This document shows positions 28,729-37,354 of a DNA stretch of 64,000 nt, one piece after another. Location: positions 310,001 to 374,000 of the forward strand of contig NZ_JAUQSW010000001.1 in the NCBI RefSeq assembly GCF_030581075.1, written 5' to 3'. Origin of the DNA: Hymenobacter cheonanensis (lineage in GTDB: Bacteria; Bacteroidota; Bacteroidia; Cytophagales; Hymenobacteraceae). The notes beneath the pieces were generated by a model, which saw only the letters and a program-made list of their open reading frames with translations, was not told the origin of the DNA and made no database searches. The position numbers were made by a program, and so were the translations under genes. Numbering within the stretch: the first letter of the stretch is position 1; every line of letters starts with the position of its first letter.

Positions 28729-29997
28729 ATGAAAAATACTTGGAATAAGGCCGCCTGGGTCCTGCTAGCCAGCCCGCTGTTTTTGGCAGCCTGCAAGAAA
28801 AACGACACGGGCAGCCTCGAAGGCGGAGCCCCCGCGGCCAGCTTCACCAGCACCGTCAACTCGTCGCAGTACCCCGTTACGGTTACGTTTACCGACAACA
28901 GCACGAACGGCTTCATCAACGAGTGGGAGTTTGGCGATGGCACTACCGGCACGGGCAAAACCGTGACGCACACCTACAACCAGGCCGGCACCTACCAGGT
29001 GCGCTTGGTAGAGTCGGGTCGCGGCGGCACGGGCTCTACGCCCCAAACGGCCGTGGTTATCCCCTCGCTGTGCGGCAACGCCGGCTTCTCGACCCTGGTA
29101 AACTGCCAGAGCAACGCGGCCGGGGCGCGGGTATTCACGTACTCCAACGCGGAGGGCGCCGTGAAGCGCCTCGACGCCAACAACAACGTCATCTCCTCGT
29201 CGGCGGCCAACTCGCTGACCTCGTGCCAGGCCGATGACCAGTTTACGTTCAGCGGCACTTCGGCCAGCTACACGTATGAAAGCAACGGGGGCACCTACGC
29301 CAGCGGCACCTGTGGCACGTCGCAGTCGAGCAGCGGCTCGTTCGTGTTCAAGCCCACCGGCGGGGCTAGCGGGCTAGGGCAGATTATTCTGCAAAAGGCC
29401 GGCACCTTCATCGGGGAGCCAGTAGCAGTGAATAACCTCACCTACGACGTAATTGAGGCTACCGCTACCACCCTGCGCCTGCGCGGCACCCTGGCCGATG
29501 GCACCAAGACCGAAGTGACCCTGGTGCCCTTCGACGCCGTGACCCGCGTGAAGCAGCTGCTCACCAACGGCACCCAGAAAACCTGGCTGCTCGACCAGGC
29601 TTCGGCGGCGCCCATCATTGTGGGTACCGAAAGCAACCCTAGCCAGTATTACGCTGGCAACCCGGCGGCCGGCCAGCTGCCCGCCTGCCAGGCCGACGAT
29701 GAGTTCACGTTCTCGGCATCCAACGTCTATACCTACGATGCCAAGGCCGAAACCTTCGTGGCTGGCAGCCCCGGCTCGTGCCAGGCTCCCCGCTCCGACT
29801 CAACGCCCTTTACGCTGACGGCCGCCGACGGCGCCGGGCTAGCCCAGTTTGTGCTGGGTAAGGCGGGCACTTTTATCGGCATCACCGATGCGCCCGACCT
29901 GACGTACCGCATTCTGGCCATCACCGACAAAACGATGCTGCTGCGCGCTGGCAAAAGCACCGGCACGGTATTCACCATGAAATTGGTGGCCAAATAG
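28729..29997 (+). CDS. PKD-domain lipoprotein, probable surface glycan-binding protein
   Basis: A 422-residue lipoprotein (MKNTWNKAAWVLLASPLFLA, lipobox C22). Residues about 35-112 are a PKD domain (VTFTDNSTNGFINEWEFGDG, HTYNQAGTYQVRL). The rest contains an internal duplication: CQADDQFTFSGTSASYTYES and CQADDEFTFSASNVYTYDAK begin two copies of about 75 residues, each ending KAGTFIG. Each copy has paired cysteines. It occupies the position of SusE/SGBP genes after SusD, and probably binds the glucan at the surface. A strong terminator follows. Confidence 0.87.
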   Translation: MKNTWNKAAWVLLASPLFLAACKKNDTGSLEGGAPAASFTSTVNSSQYPVTVTFTDNSTNGFINEWEFGDGTTGTGKTVTHTYNQAGTYQVRLVESGRGGTGSTPQTAVVIPSLCGNAGFSTLVNCQSNAAGARVFTYSNAEGAVKRLDANNNVISSSAANSLTSCQADDQFTFSGTSASYTYESNGGTYASGTCGTSQSSSGSFVFKPTGGASGLGQIILQKAGTFIGEPVAVNNLTYDVIEATATTLRLRGTLADGTKTEVTLVPFDAVTRVKQLLTNGTQKTWLLDQASAAPIIVGTESNPSQYYAGNPAAGQLPACQADDEFTFSASNVYTYDAKAETFVAGSPGSCQAPRSDSTPFTLTAADGAGLAQFVLGKAGTFIGITDAPDLTYRILAITDKTMLLRAGKSTGTVFTMKLVAK

Positions 29998-30024
29998 ATT
30001 TATTAGTTAAGTAATAGTGTTGCC

Positions 30025-30062
30025 AGGGCCCGGCGAGCAGTTCACCGGGCCCTTTCTTTTTT
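30025..30062 (+). terminator. Rho-independent terminator after the PKD lipoprotein
   Basis: Perfect 9-bp stem AGGGCCCGG (30025-30033) and CCGGGCCCT (30045-30053), then a T-rich run. It lies between the PKD gene and GH16, so GH16 transcription may be lower or independent. Confidence 0.75.
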
Positions 30063-30069
30063 CAGCTTT

Positions 30070-30945
30070 ATGCTACCCTTATCCCACCCATTTCGCCGGC
30101 CGGCCCAGGGCGCTGGCCTGCTGCTGTCGTTGCTGCTTGGCACGGCCTGCACCGAAAACAAAACGCCCGACATTCCGGCGCCCGTAGTAGTACCGGCCGC
30201 TACCAACGCTGATGCCCGCGACTATGCCCAGTACACGGAAATGGTGTGGGGCGACGAGTTTAACGGCGCCGGGCCCGTGGATGGCACTAAATGGGCCTAC
30301 GACACGGGCGGCGGCGGCTGGGGTAATAATGAGCTGGAAACCTACACTACCTCGACCGACAACGTGTTTCAGAACGGCGGCAACCTGATTATCCAGGCCG
30401 TTAAGTCGGGCAGCAGCTACACGTCGGGGCGCATTCTCACCAAGGGCAAGCAAAACTTCCAGTACGGGCGCTACGACGTGCGCGCCAAGCTGCCCAAGGG
30501 CCAGGGCATCTGGCCCGCCATCTGGATGCTAGGCAGCGATATTGACCAGAACAACTGGCCCAAGTGCGGCGAAATCGACATTATGGAGCTGCGGGGCCAA
30601 AACCCCACCGAGTTTCTGACGACCATGCACTTCGGCAACGATGGGGCCAGCCACAAGCAGGCCGGCGTTGACCACATCCGCACCCCTAGCAGCGCCAGCC
30701 TGGCCGACGATTTCCACGTTTACAGCGCCGTGCGCAGCAAGGACCAGATTCGGTTTTACCTCGACGGTACGCTGTACTACACCTTCACCAGCAACGATGC
30801 CTCGCCCTACCCTTTCAACAACAATTTCTTTGGGGTGCTGAACGTAGCCGTGGGCGGCAATTTCCTGGGCAATCCGGATGGCTCCACCGTGTTTCCGCAG
30901 CAGATGCAGGTCGACTACGTGCGCTACTACCAGTATAAGCAATAA
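30070..30945 (+). CDS. GH16 endo-beta-1,3-glucanase (laminarinase-type) lipoprotein
   Basis: A 291-residue enzyme with a lipoprotein signal (LLLGTAC, C27). The catalytic motif EIDIME gives nucleophile E168, D170 and acid/base E173. Other GH16 marks are VWGDEFNGAGPVDGTKWAYD, WGNNELETYT, YGRYDVRAKLPKGQGIWPAI, WMLG and the C-terminal QMQVDYVRYYQY. The intact EIDIME form and NNELETYT are typical of laminarinases that cut beta-1,3 or mixed-linked glucans. Tethered to the outer membrane, it would generate oligosaccharides for the SusCD pair encoded upstream. Start follows the terminator by 8 bp, so an independent promoter may overlap it. Confidence 0.92.
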   Translation: MLPLSHPFRRPAQGAGLLLSLLLGTACTENKTPDIPAPVVVPAATNADARDYAQYTEMVWGDEFNGAGPVDGTKWAYDTGGGGWGNNELETYTTSTDNVFQNGGNLIIQAVKSGSSYTSGRILTKGKQNFQYGRYDVRAKLPKGQGIWPAIWMLGSDIDQNNWPKCGEIDIMELRGQNPTEFLTTMHFGNDGASHKQAGVDHIRTPSSASLADDFHVYSAVRSKDQIRFYLDGTLYYTFTSNDASPYPFNNNFFGVLNVAVGGNFLGNPDGSTVFPQQMQVDYVRYYQYKQ

Positions 30946-30968
30946 GGAAAACAAGCTTGACACCTCAC

Positions 30969-30999
30969 AAAACGGCTCCGCTACGGCGGGGCCGTTTTT
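30969..30999 (+). terminator. Terminator after GH16
   Basis: A hairpin AACGGCTCCGC / GCGGGGCCGTT with a short loop and one mismatch, followed by TTTTT. It closes the glucan locus 24 bp after the GH16 stop. Confidence 0.75.
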
Positions 31000-31189
31000 G
31001 TTGCTGCCGGCCGCTGGGGTTAGTATCCTAAAGCGGCACTTTGGCGTAAGTGCCAGCTAGCTGCCAGCGGCGCTTATTTTGGCGCGGTACAGCCCCAAAC
31101 CTCATGCCCGGTTCACGCACTGCGCCGCTATTTGAGGCCCGGTTGCCCTGCCTGCCGCCGCTGCCCCTGGCGGTGCCCTTTGCCTACCC

Positions 31190-34100
31190 ATGACCCCGAC
31201 CATCGACCTGCCCCTCGTTCCGGCTTCGGAGCCCGACGCCGCCCCCAAAGCGGCTGACTTTGAACTCGCCTTTCAGCAAAAGGAAACCCTGATTGCCGGC
31301 TACCTGGCCGCCTTTGCGGCGGTGTACTACCGCCAGCCGGCCGAGCGCAGCCCCACCCAGCTGCAAGCCACGCTGCGGGTCGAAAATGCGGTGGCTGCCT
31401 TTCCGCCCGCCACGGCCCTGCTCAACCTCAGCGATACCCTGACCCTGGCCGAGCTGGAAGCCGAAGCCGCCGGCCAGCTCGTGATGGGCTTGGCCGGCGT
31501 GGCCGAGCAGCTAGGGGCGGCCATCACGCGCTGCCGCCTCTCCTTTCCGGCTCCCGAGGCCCAAAATCCCGACCACGAGTGGTGCGTGACCCTGGATTTT
31601 GCGGCCGACCACACGGTGGCCGTCAGCTTTGCCTGCACGGGCGGGCTGCCCGGGCCCTGGGGCGCCGCCTACCTGCCGGCCCACGTGCAGCGCGTGTTCG
31701 AGCAGCTGGCCAGTGCCCCGCAAGCCACGGTAGGCTACGTATTTTTTCTGGCCGAGGAAGAAGTGAGCCTGCTGCGCCAGTTCCTGACCGCGCCGCAGCA
31801 CGTGGCCGAGGGTGGCCCCCAGCTGCTGCACCAGCTGTTTGAGGAAACCGCCCGGCTCTATCCTAATAACCTGGCGCTGAGCTGGCTAGGCGACACGCGC
31901 ACTTACCAGCAGCTGAATGAGGAAGCCGACCAGCTAGCCTTCCGCCTGCAGCGCCAGGGCGTGCGGGCCGGCGACTTCGTGGGCCTGCTCCTGGCCAAGT
32001 CCATCGAGCTATACGTGGGCATGCTGGCCGTGCTTAAGGCGGGCGCGGCCTACGTGCCGCTCGATTTATCGTTTCCGGCCGACCGCATCACATTCATTCT
32101 GAGCGACTGCGGCGCGCGGGCCCTGCTTCATAACCGGCCGCTGCCCGAGGGCTTTGCGGGCTGGGAAGGCTTGGTCATCGACCCTGGCGTGCCCGCGCCG
32201 GCCGTGCCTTCTTTCAATGAGCCGGTGGCCGGCGGGCCCGATTCGATTGCCTACGTCATTTACACCTCGGGCACCACCGGGCTGCCCAAGGGCGTGCTCA
32301 TTCCGCACCGCAGCATTTGCCATCTGGTGCGGGCCGAGCAAGTGCTGTTTCAGCCTACGCCGCAAGACCGGGTGGTGCAGGGTTTTTCGGTGGCCTTCGA
32401 TGCCTCGCTCGAAGAGCTGTGGCTAGCCTGGGGCGCCGGCGGTGCCCTAGTGCCCGTGCCCGAAGACACCATGAAGGCCCCCGACGCGCTGCCCGGCTTC
32501 CTGGTCGAGCAGCAGGTTACGGTTTTTTCGACGGTGCCCACGCTGCTCTCGCTGCTGCCAGCCAGCATTCCAACGCTACGCCTGCTCATCCTGGGCGGTG
32601 AAGTGTGCCCGCCCGAGCTGCTCACCAAGTGGGCCAGCCGGCAGTGCCGGGTGGTGAACACCTACGGCCCCACCGAGGCCACGGTGGTAGCCACCGCCGC
32701 CGACTTCGTGCCTGGCCAGCGCCTCACCATCGGCCGGCCGCTGGCGGGCTACGAAACACTGCTGCTCGACCAGCTAGGGCAGCTTGTGCCGCTGGGCCAG
32801 GCTGGCGAGCTGTGCATCGGCGGCCCCGCGCTGGCCGCCGGCTATCTCAATCGGCCCGAGTTGAGCGCGGCTAAGTTTAACACGATTAGCGAGTTGCAGA
32901 ACGGCTTTGCGGGCCGCCTCTACCGCACCGGCGACTTGGCGCGCTTCGAGGCCGATGGCAACATCGACTTTCTGGGTCGCATCGACACGCAGGTAAAAAT
33001 CCGGGGCTTCCGCGTCGAGCTGGCCGAAATTGAGAGCCTGCTGCTGCAATGGCCGGGCATCCGCAACGCCGCCGTAGCCCTCAAGGAAGGCACCGACGGC
33101 GTGAAAAAACTCATCGCCTACCTCATTCTGGCCCCCGACCACCTGCTGGACGAGCGCGCCGTGCGGGCCTACCTGCGCGAGCTGCTAGCCCCCTACATGC
33201 TGCCCGCCGCGCTGGTGCCGCTCACGGCGTTTCCGCTGCTTACCAGTGGCAAGGTTGACCGCAAGGCCCTGCCCTATCCCGTGAGTGGCGACCAGCCGCC
33301 CGCCCGCGAACTCACGCTGCCCCGCAACCCGCTCGAAGCCGCTATTTACGCCACCTGGCAAAAACGCTTCGACACGGCCGATATTTCCATTACCGACGAT
33401 TTTTTCGACATCGGTGGCAATTCGCTGCTTGCCTCGCTCATCGTGTCGGAGCTACGCCAACAGCCCGATTTCCAAGGGCTTTCGGTGAAGGAAATGTACA
33501 CCCAGCGCACCATTGAGGCCTTGGCCGCCTCGGTAGCAGCCCAGGCCGCTACCGAGGCGGCCAGCCCCGCGCCCGACCCGGCCCTGGCTAGCCCGGTGGT
33601 GCGCGCCAGCACACTCACGCGGCTCCTCACAGCCATTTTGCAGCTGGTGTCGATTGCCGCGTTCTACGCCGTGCCGGTGTTTTTTCTGAACGTTTCGCTG
33701 CATTTCCGGCCCGTATTTGCCGAGTGGTCGTACCCAGAGCTGGTGCTGGCAGGCGTGGCCTCGGTGCTGCTCTACGTGCCGCTGGCCTGTCTGCTGGTGG
33801 TGGCCGTGAAGTGGCTGATTATCGGCCGCTTCCGCGCCGGCGAGTACCCGCTGTGGGGCTTCTACTACTTCCGCTTCTGGGTGGTGAAGAAGCTGGTAGA
33901 AGCCGCGCCCACGCCTTTGCTGTCGGCCACGCCTTTTCTGGCCATCTTCTACCGCTTGCTAGGGGCTAAAATCGGCAAAAACGTGTACCTGGGCACCACC
34001 CGCGTGCTGTGCTTCGACCTGCTGACCATCGGCGACGGCGCCAGCCTGGCCCGCGAAGCGGCCCTGCTAGGCTACCGCATCGAGCGCGACCGCCTCATCA

Positions 34101-35701
34101 TCGGCCCTACCACCGTGGGCCGCGATGCCTACGTGGGCCTGCGCGCCATCCTGGAAGGCGGCACCAGCCTGGGCGAGGGCGCCGAGCTCGACGACCTTTC
34201 GGTGCTGCCCGCCGGCCACCACATTCCGGCCCAGGAAGGCTGGCTGGGCTCGCCGGCCCGGCGCGTGCGCGAGGTGCCCGTGACGCCGTTGCGCCCGGCC
34301 GCCGGCCCCGGCGCGGGCTACCTGCTGGCCCAGCTCGGGGCCATTGCCCTTATGCTGCTGGTGCCCACAGTGGCCTCGCTGCCTATTATTGCCCTGCTCT
34401 ATGAAAGCGTGCAGCGCTTCGGCGCCGAGCCCTCGCTGCTTTCGCTTTTCCCGCTGTCGGCCCTCTACGTGCTGCTGCTGATGGCCATTTTGGCCGGCAC
34501 CAAGCGCCTAGTAGCCGGCCGCCAGGCCGATGGCACGCTGCCCCTCTATAGCCTGGCCTACGTGCGCCACTGGGTGGCCGACGCCGTACTGGCCCAGAGC
34601 CTAACGCTACTTAAGTCGCTCTACGCCACCATTTACACGCCATTCTGGCTGCGGCTGCTAGGGGCCAAAATCGGCTACCGTGCCGAGGTTTCGACTCTCA
34701 ACCACATCTCGGCCGAGCACCTCACCGTGGGCGCCGGCTCGTTCCTGGCCGACTCGGTGAGCGTGGGCGCGCCGCGCGTGCAGCACGGGCTGGTGTCGGT
34801 GCTGCCCACGGTGGTGGGGGCGCGCACCTTCGTGGGCAACGGCGCGGTGCTGGCCGGCGGCACCGTGCTGGGCACCAACAACCTGATTGGCGCCCTCTCC
34901 TCGGCCCCCGCCGATACGCCGCCCGATGGCACGTCGTGGGTGGGCTCGCCCGCCTTTTTGCTGCCCAACCGTCCGGTGTCTACCTCCTTCGCCCCCGAGC
35001 TTACCTTCGACCCGCCGGCCCGGCTGGTATGGGCGCGCCGCCTCATCGAATTAGTCAAAATTGTGCTGCCGGTTACGTTCACGTTTATTACGTTTGCCGT
35101 GCTTTATCACTACAGCCACTGGCACCTGCTGCACTATCCTTTCTGGAGCAGCGTAGTGGCGGGCACGGGCGCGCTGGTGGGCCTTATTTTCGGCTTTTCG
35201 CTGCTCACAGCCCTGCTTAAGTGGGTGCTTATTGGCCGCTACCGGCCCTCCGAAAAGCCGCTGTGGTCGTCGTTTGTGTGGCGCAACGAGCTGGTTAATT
35301 CCTTGTGCGAAAGCTATGTGTATCCTTTTTGGGAGGCTGCGCTGCTGGGTACGCCGTTTGCCACCTGGTTTTTTCAGCTCATGGGCAGCCACTTCGGCCA
35401 CTCGGTGTACATGGATACCACGGAAATCACCGAATTTGACCTGGCCTGGGTGGCCGACCATGCCGTACTCAACAACGGCAGCACCATTCAAACGCACTTG
35501 TTTGAGGACCGGGTCATGAAAATGTCCAACCTGCGCATTGGGCGCTACGCTACCGTAGGCACCTCGTGCGTGGTGCTCTACGACTCCGTTATCGGCCCCG
35601 GCGCCACCCTCAAAAGTCTGTCGCTGCTGATGAAGGGCGAGCAGCTGCCGGCCAACACCCGCTGGCAAGGCATTCCGAGCGCCTTTATTTCGGGCAGCTA
35701 G
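31190..35701 (+). CDS. Pls/PosA-type single-module nonribosomal peptide synthetase (poly-amino-acid synthetase)
   Basis: A 1503-residue membrane enzyme. Residues 1-215 look like the C-terminal half of a condensation domain without an HHxxxDG site. Adenylation domain about 220-700: A3 YTSGTTGLPKG from Y358, A5 NTYGPTE from N490, A7 YRTGDL, A10 GKVDR with K688. Thiolation domain with phosphopantetheine serine S745 (DIGGNSLL). Then three repeats, each two membrane helices plus a left-handed beta-helix/acyltransferase-like domain (membrane pairs near 812-880, 1044-1108, 1285-1350; domains 930-1020, 1165-1260, 1404-1503). This is the layout of epsilon-poly-L-lysine synthetase, which joins one amino acid into a homopolymer without a thioesterase. 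My hand-aligned pocket code is DAESIGTVVK, suggesting lysine. A phosphopantetheinyl transferase follows. Confidence 0.92.
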   Translation: MTPTIDLPLVPASEPDAAPKAADFELAFQQKETLIAGYLAAFAAVYYRQPAERSPTQLQATLRVENAVAAFPPATALLNLSDTLTLAELEAEAAGQLVMGLAGVAEQLGAAITRCRLSFPAPEAQNPDHEWCVTLDFAADHTVAVSFACTGGLPGPWGAAYLPAHVQRVFEQLASAPQATVGYVFFLAEEEVSLLRQFLTAPQHVAEGGPQLLHQLFEETARLYPNNLALSWLGDTRTYQQLNEEADQLAFRLQRQGVRAGDFVGLLLAKSIELYVGMLAVLKAGAAYVPLDLSFPADRITFILSDCGARALLHNRPLPEGFAGWEGLVIDPGVPAPAVPSFNEPVAGGPDSIAYVIYTSGTTGLPKGVLIPHRSICHLVRAEQVLFQPTPQDRVVQGFSVAFDASLEELWLAWGAGGALVPVPEDTMKAPDALPGFLVEQQVTVFSTVPTLLSLLPASIPTLRLLILGGEVCPPELLTKWASRQCRVVNTYGPTEATVVATAADFVPGQRLTIGRPLAGYETLLLDQLGQLVPLGQAGELCIGGPALAAGYLNRPELSAAKFNTISELQNGFAGRLYRTGDLARFEADGNIDFLGRIDTQVKIRGFRVELAEIESLLLQWPGIRNAAVALKEGTDGVKKLIAYLILAPDHLLDERAVRAYLRELLAPYMLPAALVPLTAFPLLTSGKVDRKALPYPVSGDQPPARELTLPRNPLEAAIYATWQKRFDTADISITDDFFDIGGNSLLASLIVSELRQQPDFQGLSVKEMYTQRTIEALAASVAAQAATEAASPAPDPALASPVVRASTLTRLLTAILQLVSIAAFYAVPVFFLNVSLHFRPVFAEWSYPELVLAGVASVLLYVPLACLLVVAVKWLIIGRFRAGEYPLWGFYYFRFWVVKKLVEAAPTPLLSATPFLAIFYRLLGAKIGKNVYLGTTRVLCFDLLTIGDGASLAREAALLGYRIERDRLIIGPTTVGRDAYVGLRAILEGGTSLGEGAELDDLSVLPAGHHIPAQEGWLGSPARRVREVPVTPLRPAAGPGAGYLLAQLGAIALMLLVPTVASLPIIALLYESVQRFGAEPSLLSLFPLSALYVLLLMAILAGTKRLVAGRQADGTLPLYSLAYVRHWVADAVLAQSLTLLKSLYATIYTPFWLRLLGAKIGYRAEVSTLNHISAEHLTVGAGSFLADSVSVGAPRVQHGLVSVLPTVVGARTFVGNGAVLAGGTVLGTNNLIGALSSAPADTPPDGTSWVGSPAFLLPNRPVSTSFAPELTFDPPARLVWARRLIELVKIVLPVTFTFITFAVLYHYSHWHLLHYPFWSSVVAGTGALVGLIFGFSLLTALLKWVLIGRYRPSEKPLWSSFVWRNELVNSLCESYVYPFWEAALLGTPFATWFFQLMGSHFGHSVYMDTTEITEFDLAWVADHAVLNNGSTIQTHLFEDRVMKMSNLRIGRYATVGTSCVVLYDSVIGPGATLKSLSLLMKGEQLPANTRWQGIPSAFISGS

Positions 35702-35781
35702 TGATGCAGGAAGCCTTGGGGGTTCGGCGTAAGTTTGGGGTACCCACAACTTATTTTGCAACCCCACCCGCCTAGCAGTAC

Positions 35782-36465
35782 ATGCCGTCATTTTTGCACA
35801 TTTGGCAGGCCGATTTAGCAGCCAATGACGCAGTTTGGCGAACCATCGGCAACACCCTGTCGCCCCCCGAGCTAACCCGCCAGCACCAGCTGCGCACCCT
35901 GGCCCTGCGCCAGACCTACGGCCGTGCCCATAGCTTTCTGCGGGCGGTGCTGGAGCTGTATACCTTTCAGCCAGCCAGCACCTTATACCTCGATACCGAT
36001 AAGCATGGCAAGCCCTTTTTGCCTGCCTTCAAGCTTCATTTCAACCTTTCTTACCGCCCGGGCCGGGCGCTGCTGGCTGTTTCGGACGCGGGCCCGGTGG
36101 GGGCCGATGTGGAGCAGCTAGCCCCCATCAGCGGGGAGGAAGCGCTGGTAGCCGAGCTGTTTTCGGCTGCCGAGCAGCTGGTACTGCGCACCGCGACGGC
36201 CAGGGCGGCGAGCGGGCCGCTCTTCTACACCATCTGGACGCGCAAAGAGGCCTATGCCAAAGCGTTGGGCATGGGTTTATCGATGCCTTTCGCTGAGTTT
36301 TCGGTGTTGGGGCCCAGCGCCGCCGGGCCGCCCGCACTAGTGGCTCCGGCCGGGGCTAGCCTGCACAGCTTTGCCGTGGGGGCAGGCTACCAGGGGGCCG
36401 TGGCGCTGCTGGCCCGGGGCGCGGCGCCCGCCCCGCAATACTTCCGGTATCCGGTTGATTTATAG
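35782..36465 (+). CDS. Sfp-type 4'-phosphopantetheinyl transferase
   Basis: A 227-residue enzyme that moves phosphopantetheine from CoA to a carrier-protein serine. Motifs in order: KHGKPFLP, LHFNLSYRPGRALLAVS, VGADVEQLAPI (the metal-binding D-x-E), LFSAAEQ and WTRKEAYAKALGMGL (the KEA..K motif). Length fits the Sfp group rather than the short AcpS. It lies 80 bp after the NRPS on the same strand and almost certainly activates S745 of that enzyme, so the two genes form a self-sufficient unit. Confidence 0.93.
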   Translation: MPSFLHIWQADLAANDAVWRTIGNTLSPPELTRQHQLRTLALRQTYGRAHSFLRAVLELYTFQPASTLYLDTDKHGKPFLPAFKLHFNLSYRPGRALLAVSDAGPVGADVEQLAPISGEEALVAELFSAAEQLVLRTATARAASGPLFYTIWTRKEAYAKALGMGLSMPFAEFSVLGPSAAGPPALVAPAGASLHSFAVGAGYQGAVALLARGAAPAPQYFRYPVDL

Positions 36466-36585
36466 CTACCTGGCGCTTTCCTGGCACTACCCAGCCGGGC
36501 CCGCTAGCCGCGAATAAATAGGTATGGGCAGGCACGGTAAGTAATGGCTCACTGTTGATTGCACGCTGCTCCTTACTTTTACGCC

Positions 36586-37263
36586 GTGCCCGAGTACTTG
36601 CTTTTCGTTGATACCGAGACGTCGGGCCTGCCCACCGACTGGCGGCGGCCCTATGCCGAGCCGGGCGCGTGGCCGCACGTGGCCCAGGTGGCCTGGCTTA
36701 TCTACACGGCCGCTGGCGAGCTGGTAAAGACCGAAAACCACTACATCCGGCCCAGCGACTACGACCTCAGTCCGGCCTCGATGCAGGTGCACGGCCTCAC
36801 GCTGGCTTACCTGCACGAGCACGGCGAGGCCCGCCGCCCCGTGATGCAGCGCCTGCACGACGACCTGCTGCACTACAAGCCCTTGGTGGTGGGCCACTTC
36901 ATCGAACTCGACTACCACATGGTGGGGGTCAGCTTTCACCGCTCGGGCCTCTCCAATGCACTGCTAGGCCTGCCCACGTTCTGTACTATGCGGCTCACCG
37001 AGCGCTTTCTGCAGCCCGTGCGCCAGCAGTACCTGCGCCTGGCCGACTTGTACCAGCGGCAGTTTGGGCGGCCTATGGGTAAGCAGCACGATGCCCTGGC
37101 CGACGCGGAGGCCACCGCACAATGCTTTTTTGAGCTGCGCCGCACCGGCGACATCGACGCCGAAACGCTGGCTAGCCAGCGCCCGCTGCAGCCGCCGCCC
37201 ACCCACGCCGCCCTCGCCGCCGCCCGCCGCCCCTTCTGGAAATACTGGCTGGGCATGATTTAG
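36586..37263 (+). CDS. DnaQ-like 3'-5' exonuclease
   Basis: A 225-residue protein starting at GTG 36586 with MPEYLLFVDTETSGLP, so the ExoI motif DTE is at 9-11. ExoII (GHFIELDYHMVG) and ExoIII (HDALADAEAT) complete the DEDDh active site. The fold is that of the proofreading or RNase T/DnaQ group. The C-terminal 50 residues are Pro/Ala-rich and end KYWLGMI. A TTG nine codons upstream is an alternative start. It precedes a cNMP/CBS/DUF294 protein on the same strand, a pairing that recurs in bacteria, where the exonuclease-like and nucleotidyltransferase-like parts may act together. Confidence 0.9.
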   Translation: MPEYLLFVDTETSGLPTDWRRPYAEPGAWPHVAQVAWLIYTAAGELVKTENHYIRPSDYDLSPASMQVHGLTLAYLHEHGEARRPVMQRLHDDLLHYKPLVVGHFIELDYHMVGVSFHRSGLSNALLGLPTFCTMRLTERFLQPVRQQYLRLADLYQRQFGRPMGKQHDALADAEATAQCFFELRRTGDIDAETLASQRPLQPPPTHAALAAARRPFWKYWLGMI

Positions 37264-37354
37264 CTTCGCAGTTATGACGTATGAGTTTTGAATTATGAGT
37301 TGCCCGCCGCAATCCATAAACTCATCACTTATAACTCACAACTCCTAATTACCT

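Noticed and set aside
37264..37354. AT-rich imperfect inverted repeat with TTATGAGTT-like arms between exonuclease and DUF294 genes
   Set aside because: Arms do not pair continuously; noted only as a possible repeat remnant.
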